Assembly (NCBI GenBank): GCA_001929475.1
Contig: LXFE01000188.1
Coordinates: forward strand, 1-35,424
Reading direction: 5' to 3'
From: Neolecta irregularis DAH-3
Lineage: Eukaryota; Ascomycota; Neolectomycetes; Neolectales; Neolectaceae
Length of the DNA stretch: 35,424 nt
The notes under the pieces were generated by a model that did not search any database, was not told where the DNA came from, and was given only the letters and a program-made list of their open reading frames with translations. The position numbers and the translations under genes are program-made. This document shows, one piece after another, positions 20,867-31,634 of the stretch. How positions within the stretch are numbered: the stretch's first letter is position 1; each line of letters starts with the position of its first letter.

Positions 20867-21779
20867 GTCAATGTGTTGAAAAATCCAAGGATGGGTTTTG
20901 TAGCACCATCAAAATCATTTCATGAAATTTGAAAACATGAAATTTGAAATTCTGAACCGTTATCAAGCAGTAGGAATCCTAAACAGCCCCTCAGATATCA
21001 TCAAAGTGCAAGCCAAATTCTTGCAACAGTCCTTCAACAAATTAAGACAACGATTGCAAAGGTTGCTTAGAATTAGTTAGATTCTCACGAGCCAATCTCC
21101 TTCAGGTTTTCATCATTGTAAGAAAACCATGCAACAATGTCTTGAACTTGTTCTGGCTGATGTGCCCTAGTTATTAGAAGTCTATCATTACTTGCAAGCT
21201 CTTACACATATAATGCCAAGACATCACTAGGGTATATATAAGGTTTAAAGATGGATTTTGTTCAAGATGCGGTAAATTAATAACATACTAAGGATCCATG
21301 CTCATCTATGACCACGGTAAAAACAATGGCAAAAGTATGTCATTTACCGGCATCGTTGCGCGCATTCTTCTATTGCATAGTCCATATCCATATGCCGGAA
21401 GGAATGAATTTTGCATTAATCTAACGAACTTCGTAGAAAGGCTTAAATTCGCTAGACCCCATATAAATCAGTTTTGGGGGCCAGTTGGATTCGTTATAAG
21501 GAGGAATTCGTTATGCGGAGATTCTCTATCGCGAGGTTCGACTAGTCCATATGACCAAATTACTGAAGGCGTTACGAGACAAGAATTAAATCTTAGACAT
21601 TCGATTTATCACCACCCAATCTGGATCCGGCAAATGAAGAAAAGTCCCCTCATCAACCCTTTAACGAAGCCAAAAGAAAACGATCCTCAGTATCATCCAT
21701 TACATGCGACAACATTGATATACTTCCTTCCAACGAATCATCCCCACTGCTGAGAAGCAGTACTGTCCCCGATCCGAAT
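20867..21779. other. Spacer with short tandem duplication and a doubtful ORF
   Basis: Contains two near-identical 14-15-nt units (catgaaatttgaaaa) in tandem at about 20921-20952. A 151-codon plus-strand frame at 21298-21753 is preceded by a TATA-like tatatataagg at 21233-21243, but its composition is unremarkable and it stops 27 bp before the permease start. It could be an orphan gene or just the permease leader. Confidence 0.35.
21298..21753 (+). CDS. Doubtful orphan ORF, 151 aa
   Basis: Uninterrupted frame with an ATG ~55 bp after a TATA-like element. The protein has no recognised domain, no membrane segment of full length, and a His/Pro-rich end. Against it, it sits directly in the expected promoter and leader of the amino-acid permease and shows no family resemblance. 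Listed because length and upstream element make it testable. Confidence 0.25.
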   Translation: MLIYDHGKNNGKSMSFTGIVARILLLHSPYPYAGRNEFCINLTNFVERLKFARPHINQFWGPVGFVIRRNSLCGDSLSRGSTSPYDQITEGVTRQELNLRHSIYHHPIWIRQMKKSPLINPLTKPKENDPQYHPLHATTLIYFLPTNHPHC

Positions 21780-23679
21780 ATGGCTACCACCTTGAAACTA
21801 TCCGCCGCCGATTCCGCTGCTGCTTATGTCAGTCCGCCATCGTCAATTAAACATCGAGGAAAACCATGGAACCCGAAATCCTGGTTTTCGTCGGGTCCTC
21901 AAGCCGAGCTGCATCGTCAGCTGGAAAGTCGACATATGCTGATGTTGGCCGTCGGGGGAACAATTGGCACGGGAATTTTCTTATCGGCAGGTGTTGCTGT
22001 AGCCATAGCTGGGCCTGGAGCAGCATTGTTATCATATATCCTCGTCGGTATCTTTGTATATGGTGTCGTGATCATGTTGGGCGAAATGAGCAGCCTAATA
22101 CCTACTTCGGGAGGCTTTGCGACCTTTGGCGATAGATTCGTTGATCCGGCGTTAGGATTTGCGTTGGGTATCAATTATTATTTGCAATGGTGAGAGGCTC
22201 AATCTGCATGCGTTCTGATTTTCCTAGGAGTTTTTCGATTCGTGGGTTTCTTTCGCATCTTCAATATCTTACTCTTTAGCTAGCGAGCTGACTGCAGCTG
22301 CAGTTGTGTTACAGGTAATTCTGTTTCTAGTAAATATGTCTGATGGTTCAGTTCTGGGCGCCAGAAATTCAGTCATGGGTTTGGCCTTTGGTTATCATTG
22401 TGCCAATATTTGCTCTTCAATGTATTTGTAAACTTTGCTCTACTCTCTAAACTGCAGTAATCAATGTTCGAGCTTATGGGGAAATGGAATATTGGGCAGC
22501 ATTAATCAAAGTCATGTTGATCTGTCTTTTCGTGATCGGTATCTTGGTTTTTTTTCTTTCCTAACTTATCAGTGGGTCTACTCTATGATTGGGGTGCTTT
22601 GGACCACTTTGTAACAGTGCCATCACCTGGATTAGACAACTTTCGCAATGGTCAAGCCTTCCTCGGTGGTTTAGGACCTTTTCTTCTAACCTTTGTGTAT
22701 GCCTTTTATTCATACGGTGGATGCGAATTAGTCGCACTCGCATCAGGAGAAGCAATCAATCCATCGAAAACTATTCCGAAAGCGATCAAGGCTACATTCT
22801 TCCGAATTACTCTCTTCTTCGTGATGACCATCTTTGTAATTGGACTTTGTATTAATCACGCCGACCCAACGCTTCTCAATTCAGATAGCGATTCCGATAT
22901 CGCTCAGAGCCCCATTACAGTTGTTTTCGAGAGAGCCGGATTCGGGGCAGCAAAACATGTTGTCAATGCAGTTCTCTTGACTGCTATTTTGTCTGCGACG
23001 AATAGTTGTTTCTACGCTTCTTCGCGGATGATGATGAGTTTGAGTAGAGAAGGGAAATTGCCGAGGGTTATGGGATATGTCAACTCAAGAGGAGTGCCAA
23101 TTCCTGCACTTCTTTTCACACTCGGGATCAGTTGTCTGACGTTCCTGACCACGATTTGGGGAAAGGCCGTGGTGTTTACCTGGGTATTGATCATTTCTCC
23201 TATTCTTATCATTATAGTTCCTCAATGTTACCGGGATATCTGCTCTTATCACTTGGGCCAGTGTCGCATGGATCAATGTTCGCTTTCGTCGAGCCTTTAT
23301 TTATCAGGGTCGAAGTATTGATGATTTACCATATCGTCAGCCATTTTATCCGCTCCTTCCTATCGTTACATTATTCATGGCATCAATCATGTTCATTGGC
23401 GAGACTTATGCAGCCCTTAAACCGCCGTTTGATTGGAGAAAGATCTTTGGTACATATCTGGGATTGATTGTATTCGTCATATGCTACGCCAGCTACAAAT
23501 ACATCAGGAAAACCAGTTTTGTGCATTATGGAGACTGTGATTTCGAATCTGATGCTACTTGGGGACCTGGTGATGGTCAACGCGAAAGGGACCGGGTTGT
23601 CGCGAAGAAACACAATAAATTTGCTATGTCAATGAAGAAGCATCTCAGACAGAGGAAGGCGCCATTAGACGAAGCCTAA
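21780..23679 (+). CDS. Fungal amino-acid permease (YAT family)
   Basis: Plasma-membrane amino-acid/H+ symporter of the APC superfamily. Seven exons: 21780-22189, 22228-22241, 22280-22314, 22352-22421, 22458-22538, 22573-23183 and 23218-23679, 560 aa, normal for the family. The cytosolic N-tail leads into RQLESRHMLMLAVGGTIGTG, the classic family signature at TM1. Then IPTSGGFATFGDRFVDPALG, GINYYLQWSFSIPSELTAAA, INVRAYGEMEYWAALIKV, SYGGCELVALASGEAINPSK, SATNSCFYASSRMMMSLSREG and SALITWASVAW follow in order. About 12 membrane segments are expected. The second exon is only 14 nt (WSFSIP is split over three exons). Substrate range cannot be told from sequence. Confidence 0.93.
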
Positions 23680-24597
23680 ATTTGTGAATTTAGCAGTACG
23701 GCATAGATTTATTGGCTTTTCTTTACATTAATTAGTATAAAGCGTTATTGCATTTTTTGGAAATATTTTCTAAATTCTATTTGACAATATAAATCGTCTC
23801 TAGATGACAAGCATTTCTGTCTTTCAGTTGATAAAGCCCAGCCATGATGCAAAATCAGAGCAATTGAATGAAAAATAAAAATTCCTTTCATGAAGCGAAC
23901 ATAGCTATATAGCAAGTATGAGCTACTGAAGTGGTATTACATTCAGGAGTGGCAAGGTCCACGAAATCACTGAAAATAAGGAGCAGCATAAAGGAAGTAC
24001 AGTGAAATTTCACATTTCAAAAAATTCTTTCCATTTACTAGGACAAAGAGCGACTACTCAAATCAAAGTATCAAAGCAAATATCGGGTTTGAAGAAAGAA
24101 CCCCTTCCAATTTTAGGCAGGTCATGATTATTCTCTCCTCTAAACTCACCGTCCTTCAAAGTGGCCAAATTTCACGATCTTGTGCGAATAACATATAAAC
24201 CGGAATTGGGGTTTTAGTGAATCCGATGGCGACAGTTTACGAATAAGATCAACCTAAGTATGCTCTTCGTCCGGACTTGTCCGAATTGCTTTTACAGTAT
24301 TTTTCAGCCGTCCAATTTCTCTAAGCCCAATGGGTGCTTCTTTTGACGGATGAGACACATATGTCTCAATCAAATAGCCGGACATGCGAACTATGCGGAG
24401 ATCGTTGCTCTCATACTGTCTTTCATGTAAGAGACCTTGAATGTGTGGTTTGAACCATTCCTTGAAGGTGAAATAAATCATTTGGAGGTAGGATCGGTGT
24501 CGGATGCAAACGTTGTCTCATTTGATTATGTCGATGTCTTAGACATTCCTTGTCCCTCTCATCAAGAATGTGCTCGCAAGTGTTACTAACCTACGCA
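23680..24597. other. Spacer; possible small minus-strand ORF at 24254-24481
   Basis: 3' region of the permease and promoter of the GH76 gene. A 75-codon minus-strand frame (24481-24254) has coding-like sequence (FTFKEWFKPHIQGLLHERQY, RIVRMSGYLIETYV) but no recognised family and no supported upstream exon. No other feature seen. Confidence 0.3.
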
Positions 24598-26127
24598 ATG
24601 CCATCATGTCATAGAATCATGTTATCAGTGTCAACTTTACTACTTTTTGTCGCTTCATGTTGTGCTATCGAAATAGACCCGTCTTCAAAGAGTATGATCA
24701 AGATCTGCTATTCGAGACTAAAATGTCAGCTTCACTCGCCAATACGGCACAAAGAGTCGGTGAACGGATGTGGGAATGGTATCATGGAGACTTGCCTGGT
24801 CATATCCCTGGCCGTTTTGAGGGCGGTAATACGCACTGGTGGCAGGTTGGTGCGATGTTTGGCGTATTTATTTTTCCTATGCAAGCCGAATTGATTTATT
24901 TTGCAGGCACTCATCGATTATCGAAAATATACTGGCGATACGCGTTATGATGAGTCTATTATTCGTGGAACAGTTCACCAGGCTGGAGAGAACTGGAATC
25001 TTTTTCCCGCAAATCAGTCAACAGCAGCAGGAAACGATGATATCGTGTTTTGGGCATTCTCCGTTCTTAGTGCTGCTGAATCAAATTTTCCTAATCCACC
25101 ACCGCATCAGCCTCAATATATCGGGTTGGCAAAAGCTGTGTTTCATGATATGATCAATCTTTGGCATACCGAAACTTGCGGAGGTGGTCTTCGCTGGCAA
25201 CGGAATATCCTGCACGAGGGTTTCAAGTACAAAAATAGTATCTCAAATGGTGGATTTTTCCAAATCGCTGCAAGGTTGGCGAGGTATACTGGAGATCCAT
25301 TTTATGCCATGTGGGCAGAGAAGATTTATGACTGGTCGGTGAAAATCGGCTTTGTGGATGAAAAGAATTGGTGGGTTTATGATGGCGCTCCTGGCGATCC
25401 TGATCATTGTACGAACATCAATAAGCGACTTTGGAGTTACAACGCCGCTGTGTATCTGGGAGGAGCGGCGTTCATGTATTCATACGTACCATGTCTTACC
25501 CTCTACAAAATCTAACCCTCACAGACTCGGGGCTCACCTATCTGGGAAAGAAGAGTCAATGGATTCGTCGACTCGTCATTATCCGTGTTCTTCGAGAATG
25601 GTGTAATCGACGAATATACCTGCTGGATCGCAACTATCCCATGCAATATTGACCAAGTCACGTTCAAAGGCTATCTTGCACGGTTCCTGTCGTATACGGC
25701 ACACCTAGTACCACAAACCGCAGATCGAATATACCCCGCTCTTGCTACATCTGCAATCGCGGCAGGGAAAGCTTGCCCTGAATATTGCGGATTCGACTGG
25801 CGCGAAGGAAAATATGATGGAAAGAGAGGAGTTCAGGAACAACTTGCGGCTCTGGAGGTTATCCAAGCAAACATGATGAAGTTTCAACCAATCGATCTGA
25901 TTGATGACCAGACTGATAATCAATCTGAAAAGAGCTCTGCCGGTGGAATAATACATGGAGGTGGAAGTATTGCCACTGAACTTACGGGTGGGACTTCAAG
26001 AGATGGACGAGCCCCGGCTATAGAGATCCCTGGGTTCAGAGCCGTTACAAAGGCAGATCAATTCGGAGCTGGCTTTTCAACTTGTATATTTGTTGCTTCA
26101 GTAATTGGTACCCTTGTCTCGCAGTGA
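24598..26127 (+). CDS. GPI-anchored GH76 cell-wall enzyme (DCW1/DFG5 type)
   Basis: DFG5/DCW1 proteins are GPI-anchored glycoside hydrolase family 76 members thought to attach GPI-mannoproteins to the cell wall. Exons: 24598-24691, 24730-24863, 24907-25485 and 25525-26127, 469 aa. A signal peptide is visible (STLLLFVASCCAIEID); an internal ATG at 24619 is an equally possible start. Landmarks are GNTHWWQVGAMFG, IDYRKYTGDTRYD, the catalytic Asp pair in GNDDIVFWAF, CGGGLRWQ, SNGGFFQIAARLARYTGD, WVYDGA, LWSYNAAVYLGGAAFMY, NIDQVTFKGYLARFL and CGFDWREG. The C-terminus is Gly/Ser-rich and ends with a hydrophobic tail (FSTCIFVASVIGTLVSQ), a GPI-attachment signal. The usual Gln after the Asp pair is Ile here. 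Confidence 0.92.
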
Positions 26128-26739
26128 TGAAGTTTACCTGTCTAGGTTTCAGCCTTTTGATCGTGGTGTAATTTTAGGATGTTTTGCTGAGCATCTCTAG
26201 CTAAATTCAGCTTGAATCACTGGCCTTTCTAATTATTGCTTTCGACACTATACTATAAAATAAGAGATATCAGACGCGATTGATAGAATAGATTTGTAAA
26301 ATTCCAGACTCGAATAACCATTGTAAATTGCGGTGTGTTTACTACTGCGACCTTGTTTCACGGGTGTATGACGAAGTATAAAAAGGTGCCCATTCTCGAG
26401 TACTCAGTGTGACTTTTTTCAATAACAATTCATATTTTGCCTCGATACTGATTAGACTCTATAAATGAAATACAGCATCAGTGATGGGTAAGATATTTCT
26501 CCGTATCCATGATTTTGATGGCAATATTGTCAATGCTCCCAGAGGAATAAAGTAAATAGGTGGACGCTGCTCTACGCTCATCTGGAAAGGTTTGAACTTT
26601 TGATTTTATCGAGAAACTGTTTGATGCCGCGAATTATAATCAACGAAAGGATATTATAAGGTAAAGGAAACCCCGAAGAAGTATAACAAGTGGAACGTAG
26701 ATGACCTCCAAACACCGTGATTTCTCCTCGAAGTCAGAC
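26128..26739. other. Convergent 3' spacer
   Basis: Lies between the ends of the GH76 and CFT2 genes. AT-rich; nothing beyond expected 3' UTR sequence is seen. Confidence 0.5.
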
Positions 26740-28895
26740 CTATACTCCAGCCAAGCCTTCGTAAACCAGTTTTCTCACATCCCAGAATTTTCTGCGTCCT
26801 CCGACACCTTCAATTACCACGCGTCCTTGGTCTTCTTTCCTCACAATGACTTCTCCATCAGCGATGATAGTGCCGTCACCGCTAAATTCAGCTTGGAAGC
26901 CATCTGATAAGAGTCCCCTTCGTAAGACAGGAAGTCGAACGTCGCCTACGAACATTGCTGGACCAGATGCATTGATGGGCGATTGCTGAAGTACCGGAGG
27001 TTGTGATGAAAGGGATAAGATTGCTGATAACGGAGATATTGAGAATTGTTCAAACTGTGAATTAGTCAAGTTGACTAATAACCTATACCCTCTGCCAATT
27101 GACCAGGATATTATCATCAAGATTCACCGACCAGGAAGTTATCTCTCCACTGACATCTACAGTTTGGCCGTCCAAAGGTCTGAAAACATCCCTCAATCCG
27201 TCCACTTCAAGAGCATCTATTTCCTCTCGGCTGGCACGACAAAGAATCTATCGTTGGGATTAACAAAACTACAATTAGACAGACTTATACCAGTTTCCTT
27301 GGATTTACCATTGGCAAAATCATCTTGAGACTCCGTTCATCATGTATCCCCTCAAAATCCACCATTGCTATTCGTAACCTCAAGTCAACACTGGATGTCT
27401 CTAAAACAAGCTTCACAGGCACCTCTTGAACTTCTTCCCATTTCCTTTTTTCGCCTTGCTTGAATTTAATAGCTGTTGAAGTTTCTTCGATTTCATGACG
27501 AACAAACTCTTCAGAGCGGATAATTTCTCCATAATCATCGAATCTTCGTCTTTTTTCAAGGTATGGAAATTTCAAAGGCCCTGCAGAACGATGCTTGTCA
27601 AAGGACTTGGAAAACTCACCTAGAGGATTGAGTAATTCCTCGTCTTCATCCTCTGATTCAGAGTCTGCTTCGAGAATTTCGAGATTGCGTTGCTCAAGGA
27701 GTTGGGTTTCAAGTAAAAGACGTTTTCTTTCCGCTTCAGCTTGTTGGTGGACTGCTAATTCGGCACCTGTTAATGGGACACGGCGGGTGAACTTGAGATC
27801 AGCGGGGTCAGTAGGTTTTATACTGTGATTTGTTTGGTTGTATTTGCCTGTATCGGTGTCTCAGATAATTGAATACCGTAATCTGTATCTTGGGAACGGG
27901 AAATAAGGAGTAGAAGGTTCTTTGGATCAGGTGAGAGGCTATGGAGAACATCGGCTGATAGGTCTGAGATATCTTCGAGGGTTGCAATGACGACTTTGTT
28001 TCCTTTGATTTCATCAAGAGAACTCAAATCCGACACAGCGTTGATGTTCCTGGTCGTCAGCATTGTCATTTCTTTTATTGATACTTGAATTCTAGATCCT
28101 CTGGATTGACATCTTTCATATATTCTAGCATACTCTTCGCATATGCCAGAACTCGGCTCCCATTCTTACTTAGAAAGACAACTGGGAATTTTCTCTCGCT
28201 CTTATCCAAAAAGAACAGCAATTCAAGTAACCGTGTGCCCGGGTCGATAGGTATAAGAACATCTCCGCCAGCCTCAATTGTAGAATCTAAAAGTTCGAGA
28301 ATCGTTCTTTCTCGTCCTCGGCGAGGTGGTAGAATTATTCTCGAATTACGGGCATCAGTGATGAGCACGCCGGGCCGCTTCAGGTGTTCTGGTATAATCC
28401 CATCGACATAGAGACCACAGGCAGGGAGCAGAGATTCTTTCGAGTGATTCCAGTTGATTGCAATAATTGCAGATTCATGTTCCTTAGTAAGATGCCATAT
28501 GGATCCGCCGAGGGAATGTCCAGCGGAATATGCAGTAATTGAAATACCTCAATGTTATTGAGCCTCACATTGGACGTACCATTGAATATTGTGTTTTCAG
28601 CAAATTTAATATTTCTGATATCATCAAACACAGAATCCACAAGATTTGCGGGTATATTATGTTCCAGACACGTTATCCTTCCGAGATTAATGACCGGAAG
28701 CGTTGCGATAATTGTTGGTTTGGGGTTCGTTTGGGCATAAAACTCGGGGAGGGACAAGACATTGTTAGGATGAGTTAGTAATATTAAATGCGGTATCAGC
28801 TTGGCGGGTGGACTTTCGGCGCAATCAATCAGGATCTGAGTATTATCGAGATTCAGTAATGAAGTTCCCTGTGCAATTGGTGTAAAGGTCTGCAT
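26740..28895 (-). CDS. CFT2: Cleavage and polyadenylation factor subunit CFT2 (CPSF100)
   Basis: CPSF100 homologue, a scaffold in the pre-mRNA 3' end cleavage complex that pairs with the nuclease Ysh1/CPSF73. Seven exons: 28895-28580, 28547-28085, 28049-27824, 27791-27620, 27580-27291, 27247-27089 and 27054-26740, 646 aa. Landmarks: MQTFTPIAQG start, LIPHLILLTHPN, the metallo-beta-lactamase core NGISITAYSAGHSLGGSIWH, AIIAINWNHSKESLLP, RPGVLITDARNS, GGDVLIPIDPGTRLLEL, then KGNKVVIATLED, the CFT2-specific VPLTGAELAVHQQAEAERKR and EKRRRFDDYGEIIR, ILPMVNPRKL, and the C-terminal MFVGDVRLPVLRRGLLSDGF. The protein is shorter than the ~850-950 aa usual for the family, mostly through compact loops. 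As in other CPSF100 proteins, the HxHxDH zinc site is not intact. Confidence 0.9.
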
Positions 28896-29617
28896 TTTGT
28901 CGTGGACGAAAAATGAAGGGTCAAATTCAGGAAAGACTGACTTGTGGTGGATTCCTCGGGATTAGAAAAAATCAACTTCATGAACTGAATCTTCACATAC
29001 CCTTCCTTATTTATCAAAAAGAAATACCATAGTCCATATGAAATATAAAGAATTGCCAGAGTATTGTAGACTATGTTCCATTCGTACTTGTTCAAATGGA
29101 ACAATGACACATAAAACTTGATGTATTGACAGGGGATCTATTGTTCCTCTCTTTTCGATATTTCACTTCGTTCTTTGTTGTGGTGTAGATAAAGATTCCA
29201 TGATCTTCTTTGCAAAGCTCGAAAGTCTTTTGGAATTCTATTAAATTAGTCCTCAAAATTTAACTGGTATCAGTGTCATCTGCATACCTCTATCAGGGAA
29301 ATTTGGTCAAAGAGCTATTTACCTGCCTCACTCGTCGGCCCAAAGCATAAATAACCAGGCAACTAGTATTTATTCTTTAACAAGCCATTCCTTGCAGGAT
29401 CGACATAATAAGAAGCGGGACAGCGGACTATGATTTAGAACTAAAATACAAGTGATTATTGAACAAGTGATATTAACTTGAGATTCAATACTAACTAACC
29501 ATGACATGCCGTATTTATGAAAACACGTCATTCGTGAATCCAATTCATCTTTAGGACAAGAAAATCTTCTAATAAAACTGTTGTTCTCCCATTCCTTTTT
29601 TCATGGATATATAAAAT
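28896..29617. other. Spacer between CFT2 start and NOP7 end
   Basis: CFT2 promoter and NOP7 3' region. A minus-strand frame of 85 codons (29110-28853) overlaps the CFT2 start in another frame and looks like chance. No other feature seen. Confidence 0.45.
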
Positions 29618-31513
29618 CTAGTTGGACTTTGTTGCCTTTGAAGCTCTCAGTTCCTTCCTTTTCTTCCTCAAATTTTCGGCCTAGAATGTGAGCAAAAATA
29701 ATAAAATAACAGCATTTTTACCGTCTCGTCTTTCTTTTGATTTGAATACTTCATCTTCTTGTACAATTTCTTCTGCTTATTACTCATCATAATATTCCTC
29801 AGATCTTCCTCTTCAACTTGTCGTTTTCGTTTTGGAGCTTCAACAGAGCCTTTGAAGTCACTGAACTTGATACCCTTGGCTTCTGCTTCTAGCTCTTGCT
29901 GTAATTCGGCTTCATCGTCGACTTCCTCTTCGTCTTCTTCTTGAGAGTCGTCGAGTTCAACCATTGGATCGTAACCTGACGGATCGATATGGACAAATGG
30001 AGAAAGGTGGGGTGCAAGTATTGCTCCAGGTGCATAGTCTGCCGTCGGGAGGAGTTTACCTTGATTTATACTATCTACCACCCACTGTGGTTGGACATAA
30101 CTTCGGCCCGGATATCTTTTAGCGAGGACAGCACGATCGACTATTTGATGGGTTATAGTTTCCGAATCTTCGGTCATTGGTGAACCGCCACCCAAAATTG
30201 GATCCCACGATAGACGAGCTCCGAATGCAAGAAGCGGAAATTCAAGCGTATGGCGGGGTACTTCCCGCGAAAGAAAAATTGTGAGATGCTTGAACAAAAT
30301 CACGGATGTTGGCTGCTGAGGAGCAGCCAGTGCTGTATCTTCAGCGGTCAATGGTTCAAAAATATCAAGTTGAACATCTTCTGGTTCTTCATTTATCTGT
30401 TCAATTGCATTAGCATCGATAGGCTCTTGCGTGGAATTCAAGGATTTTAATTTTTCACCAAGTGTTTTGAGTTGCTTGGATGTATCTTTTACATCATTCT
30501 ATGGCTTAGCAACACTTCTATGTTTTTCAATACCGATTGCGTCTCTTCTAAAAGGACATTTCCACCTGCCTTCTCAATTTGAAGTGCGTTTATCCCGGCA
30601 GCATCGTCGTCCCTCTTTTGATCGAGCTTGGGAGGATACACAAGGCCAATATCAGAGTACAATTTGAAATTGGTAAATCCGATAAATGTCTGATAGAATT
30701 CCAGAAATGTCAACATTATACGGAAATCGACATCTTGAGGGACCTTTTCTGTCAGAATATCGCAATATCGATTTCAACCTTTTGGCTGAATCTGTACGGT
30801 ACAATCCATGTAATATCTTGACCCATGATCTCTGCCTGGTAATAAACACCCTTGATGGACAGAAAAACCTTGCGGAGAGAAGTTGTGCGGATAATGTACT
30901 GCTGGAATTCGTTTGCTAGACGCTCGCAAAGAGCTATTATGGCAGCGGGTACTTGATCTGTTGTGGGAAGATATGCGAAAAGGAAAATCATCGTGAGTGC
31001 ATCGTCCAAGTCACGAAGAGCGTCCAGAAACGATGGATACCTATTATTTTGAGGAAAGCTTTTGAACCCAATATACCGTTCTCTAATGATATGGTCAAGT
31101 GTATATCTTGGCCGATTTTGATCAAGGCTTTTCGCTGTACCTATTTGTCCTTTGCCGAGAGCTTTGCTGAGCTTTCTTGCAAAGATTTTGTGCTCGCGGA
31201 ATTTATCGAGGACTGGTTCATGAAGCAAATATTGAATGTCTTTGTAATAATAGAAGGTCTTTGGCGCAGTGCTTCCTTTATTGGCCTTTTTTTTATTACG
31301 AGGTTCTCGAGGATATATCCCTTTCAAAATGCAAAGACGACTGAATTTATCAGATATATAAATGGTGACATAAACCGAAAATCGGCGAGCGTGACCTGAA
31401 GCTTTTTCAGCGCTTGGTTTCTGGTGACAAAATTTCTCGCAGCACCAGCTTTTCCTAGCTACATCAGACCATACTCAGGTGGTTTATCTGCCTTTTTCTT
31501 TGATTTTTCCCAT
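29618..31513 (-). CDS. NOP7: Pescadillo homologue NOP7
   Basis: Nucleolar protein of the PeBoW-type (Nop7-Erb1-Ytm1) complex, needed for 27S pre-rRNA processing and 60S assembly. Seven exons: 31513-31492, 31454-31376, 31340-31077, 31040-30779, 30743-30534, 30498-29722 and 29680-29618, 558 aa. Landmarks: MGKIKEKG start, [111 protein letters not shown] and [19 protein letters not shown] domain follows (residues about 310-410; [30 protein letters not shown]). The end is acidic then Lys-rich ([13 protein letters not shown]). Intron 1 (31491-31455) starts GC; intron 3 (36 nt) is open in frame. RAD2 is divergent 121 bp away. Confidence 0.95.
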
Positions 31514-31634
31514 ATTTTGTCGAAATTGTGGTGTCGAGATATATAGATTAGATTTGAAATTTTCTCCGAGTGGAGCAGAGTTTCAGACACTGACCTCCAA
31601 AATCGCAATCTCAGCTCAGTGACGACATGTGGCC
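31514..31634. promoter_or_regulatory. Bidirectional promoter, NOP7/RAD2
   Basis: Only 121 bp separate the divergent start codons of NOP7 (minus) and RAD2 (plus), so the two transcripts must start within this segment or overlap. A tatatag sequence near 31540-31546 is AT-rich but no defined factor site is recognised. Confidence 0.65.

Noticed and set aside
28853-29110. 85-codon minus-strand frame overlapping the CFT2 start
   Set aside because: It runs out of frame with CFT2, is very AT-rich and hydrophobic by composition, and lies where a promoter is expected.
30431-31399. Plus-strand frames of up to 148 codons opposite NOP7
   Set aside because: They are antisense to well-conserved NOP7 exons and have no family match.
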